Made by a program: the position numbers and the translations under genes. A DNA stretch of 64,000 nt, taken from positions 146,820-210,819 of the forward strand of contig PBIN01000005.1 of the NCBI GenBank assembly GCA_002720855.1, given 5' to 3'. Under the pieces are notes generated by a model that was not told where the DNA came from, ran no database searches, and worked only from the letters and a program-made list of their open reading frames with translations. Below are positions 37,455 through 45,072 of the stretch, piece by piece. Origin of the DNA: Rhodospirillaceae bacterium (GTDB taxonomy: Bacteria > Pseudomonadota > Alphaproteobacteria > MPNO01 > UBA2964). Each line of letters begins with the position of its first letter. The stretch's first letter is position 1.

Positions 37455-37565
37455 CGCCGCAGCATTGTATCCCGCAGTCTGAAATATCAAAAGCTGTGCA
37501 ACCGTAGACCGCTTTGGTTTGGATGATTAAGGTGCAGCGATCTTGATAGAGGAAGGAATTTGACG

Positions 37566-38123
37566 ATGCGCATTTTCGTGTTCGCGGGCTCGCTGCGGAA
37601 GGATTCAGTAAATAAAAAACTCGCCGGACTCATATCCCAAAAACTTGAGGGGCTGGGCGCAGAGGTCGACTTTGCGGATTTCAGAGAGTTTGAAATGCCG
37701 CTCTACGACAATGACATCGAACAATCCGATGGACTGCCTGCGGGTGCACAGGGTTTGGCCGACCGAATTTCTGCATCAGATGCATTTGTAATCGTGACAC
37801 CTGAATACAATCACAGCATTCCGGGGCCGCTCAAAAATGCGATCGATTGGATTTCCCGGATACGGCCTTACCCGACGGCTGGGAAAATTTGTTTCCTCGC
37901 GTCAGCCGCGCCAAGCATGGTAGGCGGCTCTCGTGCAGTTATTGCGCTGAGACCGGTTTTGTCCCCGATGGGGGCGTGGCTATCCGGCGACAGTTTTTCA
38001 TTGGCCCAGGCCAATCAGGCGTTTGATGATAATGGCGGACTGGCAAATGCCGATATCGAAAAGTTGCTCGATGGCATGCTTGACCGTTTCGTTAAAGTGA
38101 GCGCTTCCGCCCAGACCAGCTAA
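37566..38123 (+). CDS. NADPH-dependent FMN reductase
   Basis: A 185-residue flavodoxin-fold reductase. The FMN phosphate loop is AGSLRKDSVNKKLA and the family block PEYNHSIPGPLKNAIDWISR is intact. Such enzymes reduce FMN, quinones or azo compounds. ATG 37566 has AGGAAGGA seven bases upstream. It is 21 bases before the acyl-CoA ligase gene, so it may serve the same aromatic or acyl pathway. Confidence 0.9.
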   Translation: MRIFVFAGSLRKDSVNKKLAGLISQKLEGLGAEVDFADFREFEMPLYDNDIEQSDGLPAGAQGLADRISASDAFVIVTPEYNHSIPGPLKNAIDWISRIRPYPTAGKICFLASAAPSMVGGSRAVIALRPVLSPMGAWLSGDSFSLAQANQAFDDNGGLANADIEKLLDGMLDRFVKVSASAQTS

Positions 38124-38144
38124 CACGATTGCAAAGCGTATCAA

Positions 38145-39731
38145 ATGGATCTCGGTACCGCCTTTGATGCGTCCGTCGCCCGGCAGCCCGGGGCACTGGC
38201 TTTTGTCGATGGCGAATTGCGGCGTGACTTTGCGTCATGGCAGAAGGAAATCCGGTGTGTCGCTGGTGGTCTGTCTGCAATGGGGCTGCAAGCCGATGAT
38301 CGTTTGGTTTGCATCATGGCGAACCGCTATGAAATGGCGACGCTTTACTGGGCCTGCCAAATGTTGGGCGCCGTTTTCACGCCCTTCAATTGGCGCGCAA
38401 CAACAAACGATATTGCATTCATACTTGAGGACGCCGACCCTCAGATTGTAGCGTTCGATGATTCTTGCGACGAAGCAGTGCAGTCAGCGTTGGGCGGATT
38501 CAACTTTTCTGAGGACGCGTTGGTAACTGCAGGAGTCGATCTTCCTGGAATCGCCTTTGCCAAGCTTCTGAAATCAGACCCCGTCAATAGTCCCGTCGGA
38601 GCACGAGACGAAGATATCTGTCTCATGCTCTATACCTCTGGCACAACGGGGAAACCAAAAGGAGTGCCGCGGTCGCACCGTGCCGAACGGACGGCGGCGG
38701 CATCTGTCATCGCACATCTTCGATATCGGTTTGGCGATTGCGCTCTCGGCGTTATGCCGCTGTTTCACACGATGGGTATCCGTATTCTGCTGTGCTCGAT
38801 GATGATAAACGGTGCGCTTATCAATATGCGGGGCTTTAACGGCGCAGCGGCACTCAAGCTGATCGAAGATGAAAACATAAATTCTCTGTTTTTGGTGCCG
38901 ACTATGTTTCACGACATGCTGGCCCAGGAGACATTCGCGACCGATGCGATGTCTTCGGTTCAAAATATCGCCTATGCCGGGATGTCTATGACCAGCGAAC
39001 TCGAACAGCGCTGTGTTGAACGATTTCAGCCAGAAATTTTTGCGAACTATTACGGTTCAAGCGAAATATTTACCTTCTCCGTTTGTGACCACCTTGACCG
39101 GAAACCGGGTAGCGCTGGTTGGCCGGGGATCAATCAAAAAATTCGTGTTGTTCGAGCGGATGCCGATGGCGGGGCAATGCCAAACGAAACTTTATCGCCG
39201 AACGAAATAGGCGAGGTCATTGCGACAATGGAGAGTCCGGAAGCCTTTCGAGGCTATTGGAAACGACCGGATGCTGATGAGAAGGCGATCCGCGATGGTT
39301 GGTACTTTACCGGCGATCTCGGCTATTTTGACGAGGACGGCGAGCTCTTTCTGGCCGGTCGTATAGACGACATGATCATTTCCGGAGGTGAAAACATTCA
39401 CCCCGAAGAAGTGGAGGATACATTGTCAGATTGCGACCTTGTCTCTACGGCTGCAGTCGTTGGGTTACCCGATGAAAGATGGGGACAAAAGGTGGTTGCC
39501 TTTATCGAAGCGGCCAGCGAAAAAGCAGGAGCAAAGGCATTGGACGAATTTTGTACGAATTCGGCGCTTGCGCGATTTAAGCGGCCGAAGGCCTATGTCT
39601 TTGTTGAAGCTTTGCCAAAATCGGCATCCGGCAAGTTGCTAAGGCGACATTTGCGGGATGGTGATTATGTCGTATCGCCAAAGTTTGATAGTACACTTCA
39701 AGAGTTGGATTCAAAGGAAAGAGAAGAATGA
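38145..39731 (+). CDS. AMP-forming acyl/aryl-CoA synthetase
   Basis: A 528-residue ANL-superfamily ligase that activates a carboxylic acid to its CoA thioester. Motifs: P-loop LYTSGTTGKPKGVPRSH, the A5 region YYGSSEIF, WYFTGDLGYFDEDGELFLAG, hinge GGENIHPEEVED and the C-terminal catalytic lysine in KSASGKLLRRHLR. The sequence is reminiscent of benzoate- or chlorobenzoate-CoA ligases but the substrate cannot be fixed. Its stop overlaps the crotonase start (ATGA). Confidence 0.92.
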   Translation: MDLGTAFDASVARQPGALAFVDGELRRDFASWQKEIRCVAGGLSAMGLQADDRLVCIMANRYEMATLYWACQMLGAVFTPFNWRATTNDIAFILEDADPQIVAFDDSCDEAVQSALGGFNFSEDALVTAGVDLPGIAFAKLLKSDPVNSPVGARDEDICLMLYTSGTTGKPKGVPRSHRAERTAAASVIAHLRYRFGDCALGVMPLFHTMGIRILLCSMMINGALINMRGFNGAAALKLIEDENINSLFLVPTMFHDMLAQETFATDAMSSVQNIAYAGMSMTSELEQRCVERFQPEIFANYYGSSEIFTFSVCDHLDRKPGSAGWPGINQKIRVVRADADGGAMPNETLSPNEIGEVIATMESPEAFRGYWKRPDADEKAIRDGWYFTGDLGYFDEDGELFLAGRIDDMIISGGENIHPEEVEDTLSDCDLVSTAAVVGLPDERWGQKVVAFIEAASEKAGAKALDEFCTNSALARFKRPKAYVFVEALPKSASGKLLRRHLRDGDYVVSPKFDSTLQELDSKEREE

Positions 39732-40540
39732 GCAAAAACTACGCCGCTGAACGGGGCGCCTTATTAGAAAATCTGGATGGACTCCGCGTTGAAGTCGATG
39801 CTGACAAAAATATAGGTTATCTGATCCTGGATCGGCCGCCGCTGAATATCGTTTCCTATACTGGCCGATCCCAAATCCGGGCCATTATCGAAGCCATGGA
39901 TGAAGACGATGATGTCGGTGTAATTGTCATACGAGGCGAGGGGGGAACGTACACTTCGGGCGGTGACGTAAAGAGTTTTCCCGACATTCCCTTTGATGGC
40001 ATGTCTGATCTTGCCTGGAATATTGGAGCACCCGAACGTTGCACCAAACCCGTGATCGCCGCGCTCGAAAAATACGCCTTTGGTGTCGGGTTTGAGTTGG
40101 CAATGGCATGCGATTTCCGGTTGGCCACAAAAGACACGCTGGTTGCGCTTCCGGAGATCAATCTCGGTGAAATGCCGGGTTCAGGCGGAAGCGTTCGCGT
40201 CGTCAAAATTGCCGGTCTGACACGCGCCAAAGATATGGTGATGCTCGGCAAAAGAATTCCTGCTCCTCAAGCAAAGGAATGGGGGTTGATTACAGAAGTC
40301 GCAGAGGATTCTGACGCACTGACCGCCTTGATCGAGCAATATGCTGCTGACTTGAATGCTAAAGCGCCATTGGCGTTGCGGGCATTGAAACGGGTGCTGA
40401 ATTCGGTTTACGACACGAGCCTTAAAGTCGCCTTGGATATCGAGGGTCATTCATACGAGAAACTCAGGTCGACACAGGATTACAAGGAAGGTATTGACGC
40501 CTTCGCGGAAAAACGTAAACCGAATTACACTGGCAATTGA
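39728..40540 (+). CDS. Enoyl-CoA hydratase/isomerase (crotonase) family protein
   Basis: A 270-residue crotonase-fold protein. The oxyanion hole strands are GEGGTYTSGGDVKSF and KYAFGVGFELAMACDFRLA, and PEINLGEMPGSGGSVRVV holds the usual active-site loop. The typical catalytic glutamates are not both obvious, so hydratase, isomerase, dehalogenase or ring-opening hydrolase activity are all possible. Coupled to the acyl-CoA ligase by a four-base overlap, it probably acts on that enzyme's product. Confidence 0.88.
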   Translation: MSKNYAAERGALLENLDGLRVEVDADKNIGYLILDRPPLNIVSYTGRSQIRAIIEAMDEDDDVGVIVIRGEGGTYTSGGDVKSFPDIPFDGMSDLAWNIGAPERCTKPVIAALEKYAFGVGFELAMACDFRLATKDTLVALPEINLGEMPGSGGSVRVVKIAGLTRAKDMVMLGKRIPAPQAKEWGLITEVAEDSDALTALIEQYAADLNAKAPLALRALKRVLNSVYDTSLKVALDIEGHSYEKLRSTQDYKEGIDAFAEKRKPNYTGN

Positions 40541-40558
40541 TCCGGTCTAAGGTAATCT

Positions 40559-41152
40559 TCAGATAATCGGAATTTCGGAATCTTCTTCGGTCGATTCTTC
40601 CGAAACCCCGCCATTTTGCAGTCCGGTATCGACAAGGGCAGCGGATAGCTCTTCCGTCGGTGAGAAAGACGTCAATTCATTTTGCACCTCCTGCTCCGCA
40701 ACAGGATCAATTATCTGCGGTACCGCCGGTTGCGCAATAATGACAGTGTTTGGCGGCACGAAGACCTGAGAAACGCCGACTCCGCACAATACGCCAAAGA
40801 CAACGGCAGCGGCAGCGGCGCGCAACCAGGTTCCATTCGATCGTGGATACCACTTTGCAATCGCAATGATAACATTCCGGTTTTCATTCGCCGCGGTAGG
40901 TTTTAGTCCGTCCGCAATTTCCAAAACGCCTTCTCTGAGTTCCGAAGAAATTTCTGGTGTTGGCAAAGAATCAAGCGCGGTATCCAGCGCAGCGGCATCG
41001 CGAATGATTTCCTCCGCTTCCGGCGATGTGGCGATCAATGCCTCGGCAAGTGCGCGTTCCTGATCTGGCCACTTTTCGGGCGAGGCGCCATAGGCTGCGA
41101 TCAATTCCCGAAAGCGGTCAAATGTCATAGGTTTGATTTCATCTGACATCAT
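40559..41152 (-). CDS. Probable anti-sigma factor, single membrane span
   Basis: A 197-residue protein with a cytosolic N-terminal part (FRELIAAYGASPEKWPDQ), one transmembrane helix (LRAAAAAVVFGVLCGVGV, about residues 112-129) and an acidic, low-complexity periplasmic tail. There is no zinc HxxxCxxC motif. Its ATG overlaps the stop of the ECF sigma gene (ATGA), the standard sigma/anti-sigma coupling, which is the main basis for the call. Third gene of the EF-hand/sigma/anti-sigma operon. Confidence 0.7.
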   Translation of the reverse strand: MMSDEIKPMTFDRFRELIAAYGASPEKWPDQERALAEALIATSPEAEEIIRDAAALDTALDSLPTPEISSELREGVLEIADGLKPTAANENRNVIIAIAKWYPRSNGTWLRAAAAAVVFGVLCGVGVSQVFVPPNTVIIAQPAVPQIIDPVAEQEVQNELTSFSPTEELSAALVDTGLQNGGVSEESTEEDSEIPII

Positions 41153-41768
41153 CGTTCTCCTAGTAATTCTATTGCCTGGGGCTTCAGCGTTTGCCGCAGG
41201 CTACGTCGTGCCCGCGCCAAAAGAGATTCCACGGCTTCAACCGAGATATCCAAAAACTCTGCCGTCTCCACACCCGAATACCCTTCATAGTGAACCAGTA
41301 TGATTGCTGTCTGTTGGCGCTCTGGTAATGCGCCAAGGGCGTGCTTTACGCTGGCAGCAATATCGATCCGCCGGTCCGTAACATTTCCATCAACCGGGTC
41401 AGAGATATTCTCCGCCATTTCTATCGGCTCAGGTCGTTTCTTGCGTTTGTAATCGATACAGAGGTTCCGGGCGACACGGAATAACCAGCCTTTAAGGGTC
41501 GCCGCACCCGACTCCCAGGTGGGCGTTTTTTTTTCATGAGCCGAACAAAGGTTTCCTGGGCAACATCTTCGCCCTGAGCAGTGTCGCCAAGAAAATAGGC
41601 AGCGTAACGAGCGACTGCTGGCAAGTGGCGGTCAACGATCACTTCCCACGCCGCAGAGTTTCCGGCACCAATTTGGGGGAGGAGCACGTCATCTGACGTA
41701 CTGGCCTCGCCCGCAATGGGCCCAGGACGGGTGAGGGGCCAATTCCTGGAAGAACTACCGTCCAACAA
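41149..41768 (-). pseudogene. ECF sigma factor split by a frameshift in an A9 run
   Basis: Two frames together encode a normal ECF sigma factor. The first runs from TTG 41768 (GGAG six bases upstream) through region 2 (FLGDTAQGEDVAQETFVRLMKK); the second frame continues TWESGAATLKGWLFRVARN and LCIDYKRKKRPEPIEMAEN, then region 4 with LPERQQTAIILVHYEGYSG and AVESLLARARRSLRQ. They meet at nine T's on the plus strand (41526-41534), that is nine A's in the mRNA sense. One more A restores a 206-residue protein. This is a real frameshift, transcriptional slippage control, or a homopolymer sequencing error. The anti-sigma gene overlaps its end, and an EF-hand gene precedes it. Confidence 0.85.
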
Positions 41769-41805
41769 TCGTCACTCCAATCACCTTCTAATGGTCTTAA
41801 TGGTC

Positions 41806-42333
41806 TTACCGGCGACCGCGACGCTTTCCGCGTTTGCCACGGCGTTTGTCAGGAACTTCACTCGCTTCCATGACACCATCACCATTCTCGTCGTAGCGCT
41901 TAAACCAGCGTTTCATCGGGGCTGATAATTCTTCCGCAGTTACCTTTTGATCACCATTCGCGTCCAACAGGTCAAACAAGGTCACAGAACGCCAGATTTG
42001 AAGACTGCGTCCCCGGCGGCGCATTTCATCGACTGACAACCCTTTGTCGTTGTCGATATCCATGGCACCCAGAATTTTGGACTGATCAGTCGAGATTTCC
42101 TTGGTTGTAACCTTTCCATCTCCATTGAGATCATAGAGATTCATGAATCGACGGGCGCTTCTCGTAAGACGCTTGGGCTTCTTGGCTTTTTCCGCCTTTG
42201 CTTTCGCAGGCGTTTGCGCGAGCTGATCGCCTTTCCAATCGTGACGATCATTTGCTGAGGTGACGACAGGGATCGCAAACAGCATCGCTATCGCTGAAAT
42301 TGAGGAAATAAGGATAACTTTCTTGGGCATCAT
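41806..42333 (-). CDS. Exported EF-hand calcium-binding protein
   Basis: A 175-residue secreted protein: a signal peptide (VILISSISAIAMLFAIPVVT, cleavage likely after TSA), a Lys/Ala linker and three clear EF-hand loops, DLNGDGKVTTKE, DANGDQKVTAEE and DENGDGVMEASE, plus a weaker fourth, DIDNDKGLSVDE. It ends in an Arg/Lys/Gly tail (KRRGKRGKRRGRR). ATG 42333 has GGAGAA before it. It is the first gene of a minus-strand operon with an ECF sigma and anti-sigma factor, suggesting that periplasmic calcium or envelope state feeds into that sigma system. Confidence 0.85.
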   Translation of the reverse strand: MMPKKVILISSISAIAMLFAIPVVTSANDRHDWKGDQLAQTPAKAKAEKAKKPKRLTRSARRFMNLYDLNGDGKVTTKEISTDQSKILGAMDIDNDKGLSVDEMRRRGRSLQIWRSVTLFDLLDANGDQKVTAEELSAPMKRWFKRYDENGDGVMEASEVPDKRRGKRGKRRGRR

Positions 42334-42535
42334 AATTCTCCGCTTCAAAGGTCTTTAAAATCGATCTCACCAGCTCCATCCCATAAATATGTGATGTGTT
42401 GGCGACCCCGTCCACACATGACACGGTTCCAAGATACAAATCCCGTCGCCATGTCTAAAATTATATCTATCCTTGCTTGCCAGGCCTGCTTGTTTCACTC
42501 TGGCCAAAATTGGATAAAGATCTTTTCAGCAATCA

Positions 42536-42781
42536 ATGCCTTTAGTTGTTTTATCGTCAATCGAAACCTTCGAAGGGGATCGTTGTGTTGATATTTTCCA
42601 ACGCGATGACGGCACCTTTGGTTTCGACGAATTTCGGCGTGACCCTGAAACACGAACCGGTTGGTATCGGACTGGCGGGTTTGAAAAAGCAATCTTTAGC
42701 GCTGAAGAAGAAGCCCTGGCAGAAGCTCGGAAAAATGTTGTTTGGCTCAACGAGGTACTGAAGAAATCCGGTGGAGCATAG
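42536..42781 (+). CDS. Small conserved-looking protein, 81 residues
   Basis: An 81-residue soluble, acidic protein (VVLSSIETFEGDRCVDIFQ, RDDGTFGFDEFRRDPETRTG, then EEEALAEARKNVVWLNEVL). I do not recognise the family. It is probably real because it starts the forward operon, has compositional codon use like its neighbours and ends nine bases before the first ThDP subunit gene. It may be a cofactor-binding or regulatory partner of the decarboxylase. Confidence 0.6.
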   Translation: MPLVVLSSIETFEGDRCVDIFQRDDGTFGFDEFRRDPETRTGWYRTGGFEKAIFSAEEEALAEARKNVVWLNEVLKKSGGA

Positions 42782-42790
42782 AGGGCGCCT

Positions 42791-43321
42791 ATGGGGAACA
42801 AAAAATCCAAAAACTGGCATTGGTCGCAAGATGTGCATGCGTTGTTCAAAAAACTTGGCATCGAGCAGGTAGCTTACGTGCCTGATGGTGGTCTGGCGAA
42901 ATTGATAAACCGTTGTCAGGCAGATGCGTCGATACGATCAGTAGTGCTGACAACAGAAGAAGAAGGCGTGGCGCAGATGGCCGGTGCCTGGCTTGGCGGT
43001 CAAAAGGGTGTCTTGCTCACTCAGTCCGGTGGCGTGGGGAATTGCATCAATATGCTTTCAATGATGCAGGAATGCCGAATCCCGCTATTGGCGCTCGTAT
43101 CGATGCGGGGCGAATGGGGAGAATGCTTTCCATGGCAGGTTCCAATGGGTCAGAGCACCATCCCAGCACTCGAGGCCGCCAAGGTGATCGTCCACCATGT
43201 CGATCAAGCCGAGAAGGTGCCCGAAACAGTCCATGCGGCAGCGCGGCTGGCATTTGATTCATATCGCGCTGTGGCGGTTGTCATTTCCCAAAGAATTTCC
43301 GGCAGCGGGAGCAGGGGATAA
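42791..43321 (+). CDS. ThDP-dependent decarboxylase, PYR (alpha) subunit, pair 1
   Basis: A 176-residue N-terminal half of a split thiamine-diphosphate enzyme, like the ComD subunit of sulfopyruvate decarboxylase or the first half of phosphonopyruvate decarboxylase. The ThDP-activating glutamate is in TTEEEGVAQMAGAWLGG; TQSGGVGNCINMLSMM and SMRGEWGECFPWQVPMG are family blocks. Its TAA overlaps the ATG of the PP subunit (TAATG). Expected product with its partner: decarboxylation of a 2-oxo acid to an aldehyde. The true substrate is unknown. Confidence 0.87.
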   Translation: MGNKKSKNWHWSQDVHALFKKLGIEQVAYVPDGGLAKLINRCQADASIRSVVLTTEEEGVAQMAGAWLGGQKGVLLTQSGGVGNCINMLSMMQECRIPLLALVSMRGEWGECFPWQVPMGQSTIPALEAAKVIVHHVDQAEKVPETVHAAARLAFDSYRAVAVVISQRISGSGSRG

Positions 43322-43908
43322 TGGCAATTTCCTATAAGCTTCAGCGCCGCAAAGTAGTGCATCAGATTCTTAAAGAGAGAGGGGATGCAGCTGTCATTAC
43401 GGGGATCGGGAACGCTGTTCATGATGTGGCGTCTTTCAACGATGATCCGAAGAACATGTATCTCGCGGGTGTTATGGGTGGCGCGTCGATGGTGGCATTT
43501 GGGATTGCGCTGGCACAGCCAAAACGGCGGGTTCTGGTCATTACGGGCGATGGAGAACTGCTTGCGGGAGTAGGCAGTCTTGCAACAATTGGCGTTGAGC
43601 AACCAAAGAATATGTCGATTATTGTTATCGATAATCAGGCCTACGGTGCAACCGGAAATCAGCATACCCATACGGGAAGCGGTGTCGATTTGGTTGGGAT
43701 AGCTGCAGCGTCAGGGTTTAAGAAAACTGCACTGATTACGACGCAGGCGGAACTGGAATCCGAGCTTCCAAAAATTCATTCAGAACCCGGTCCTTATTTC
43801 GCTGTCGTTAAAGTAACGAATAAATCTTCGCCGAGGATCGACGCACCGAGAGATGGGACCTATGTTGCTAGAAGATTCCGGGCCGCAGTTACGGGAGAGA
43901 GCATGTAG
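43321..43908 (+). CDS. ThDP-dependent decarboxylase, PP (beta) subunit, pair 1
   Basis: A 195-residue C-terminal half carrying the ThDP-diphosphate and magnesium site: GDGELLAGVGSLATIG through VIDNQAYGATGNQHTHT, the GDG-to-NQ motif of the family. The start AISYKLQRRKVVHQIL and the end DAPRDGTYVARRFRAAV match ComE/Ppd-type subunits. One-base overlap with the alpha subunit gene and four bases before the second pair. Confidence 0.88.
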   Translation: MAISYKLQRRKVVHQILKERGDAAVITGIGNAVHDVASFNDDPKNMYLAGVMGGASMVAFGIALAQPKRRVLVITGDGELLAGVGSLATIGVEQPKNMSIIVIDNQAYGATGNQHTHTGSGVDLVGIAAASGFKKTALITTQAELESELPKIHSEPGPYFAVVKVTNKSSPRIDAPRDGTYVARRFRAAVTGESM

Positions 43909-43911
43909 GCG

Positions 43912-44445
43912 ATGGCAACAAAAAAGAAAAAGAAGACCGATTGGTCCAAAGAAGTTTTCAAAGTCTTGAAGAAGGCTGATATCAGGCAGATCGCCTATGT
44001 CCCTGATGCCGGTCATACCTCGCTTATAAAAATGGCTGTTGCCGACAATGCGATTAAACCTGTTTCTCTTACTTCGGAACAGGAGGGTATCGCCGTACTT
44101 TCTGGGGCGTGGCTCGGGGGTGAAGCGGGTGCGCTTCTTATGCAGTCTTCAGGCGTTGGCAACGTCATCAACATGCTCGGTATGGCCAACGAATGCCGCT
44201 TTCCGCTCCTAATGCTGGTGACGATGCGGGGCGAGTGGGGCGAGTTCAACCCCTGGCAGGTGCCGATGGGTCAGGCGACCGAGACAGTACTCGATGCCGC
44301 CGGGGTTATTATCCACCGCGCAGACGATCCGGCAGAGATCGCAGAGACCGTCGAGGCGGCGGCGAAGATCGCTTTTGATAGCGGCCGCATGGTGGCGGTG
44401 CTGATCGGGCAACGTGTTGTTGGCTTTAAGGATTGGACGAAATAG
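43912..44445 (+). CDS. ThDP-dependent decarboxylase, PYR (alpha) subunit, pair 2
   Basis: A 177-residue paralogue of the pair 1 alpha subunit. The activating glutamate is in TSEQEGIAVLSGAWLGG, with MQSSGVGNVINMLGMANE and MRGEWGEFNPWQVPMGQ. It starts with a basic leader (ATKKKKKTDWSKEVF). Sequence divergence from pair 1 is well spread, so the duplication is old and the two enzymes may differ in substrate or form mixed complexes. Confidence 0.87.
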   Translation: MATKKKKKTDWSKEVFKVLKKADIRQIAYVPDAGHTSLIKMAVADNAIKPVSLTSEQEGIAVLSGAWLGGEAGALLMQSSGVGNVINMLGMANECRFPLLMLVTMRGEWGEFNPWQVPMGQATETVLDAAGVIIHRADDPAEIAETVEAAAKIAFDSGRMVAVLIGQRVVGFKDWTK

Positions 44446-45035
44446 TGGCATCCCGCAGAAAAATCACATTGGACCGCCGTAAGGTAGTCGAGAAAATTCT
44501 AAAAGATCGTGGCGATATTTTGCTGGTTACCGGGCTTGGCGCGCCGACCTGGGATGCCGCTGCAGTTGGCGATCATCCCAACAATTTTTACCTCTGGGGT
44601 GGCATGGGCGGTGCCGTACTTACTGGGCTTGGGTTGGCGCTGGCGCAACCGAAGCGGCGGGTTCTGGTAATCACCGGCGATGGCGAAATGCTGATGGGTG
44701 TTGGTGGACTGGCGACTGTCGCCGTCCAGAAACCCTCAAATCTGGCGATTTGTATCATGGACAATCAACGTTACGGAGAAACCGGGATGCAGGAAACGCA
44801 TACCGAACATGGGGTTGATCTGGCTGCAATGGCCGCTGGCGCGGGTTTTCAAAAATATTCGACCGTCTACAACAACAGGGAGTTGGCTGAAGCGATCCCT
44901 GTACTATATAGCGAGCAGGGACCCGTGTTTGTCGACGTCAAAGTAACCGATGCGCCCCAGCCCATGACATTGCCACCGCGCGACGGGCCTATGTTGAAAC
45001 ACCGGTTCCGAGAGAACTTATTGGGACACGTCTAA
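44445..45035 (+). CDS. ThDP-dependent decarboxylase, PP (beta) subunit, pair 2
   Basis: A 196-residue PP-domain subunit. GTG 44445 overlaps the alpha stop (TAGTG); a TTG at 44433 is less likely. The ThDP motif is GDGEMLMGVGGLATVAVQ followed by IMDNQRYGETGMQETHT. The end APQPMTLPPRDGPMLKHRF resembles the pair 1 subunit. It is followed 37 bases later by the aldehyde dehydrogenase gene. Confidence 0.88.
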   Translation: MASRRKITLDRRKVVEKILKDRGDILLVTGLGAPTWDAAAVGDHPNNFYLWGGMGGAVLTGLGLALAQPKRRVLVITGDGEMLMGVGGLATVAVQKPSNLAICIMDNQRYGETGMQETHTEHGVDLAAMAAGAGFQKYSTVYNNRELAEAIPVLYSEQGPVFVDVKVTDAPQPMTLPPRDGPMLKHRFRENLLGHV

Positions 45036-45072
45036 ACGTTAATCAGAATTCTATCGAAAAGGAGTAGCCGGG

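Noticed and set aside
42400..42430. A GGAACC element that might be an ECF sigma -35 site upstream of the EF-hand gene on the minus strand
   Set aside because: No convincing -10 (CGTC or CGTT) at 16-17 bases; too weak to list as a promoter.
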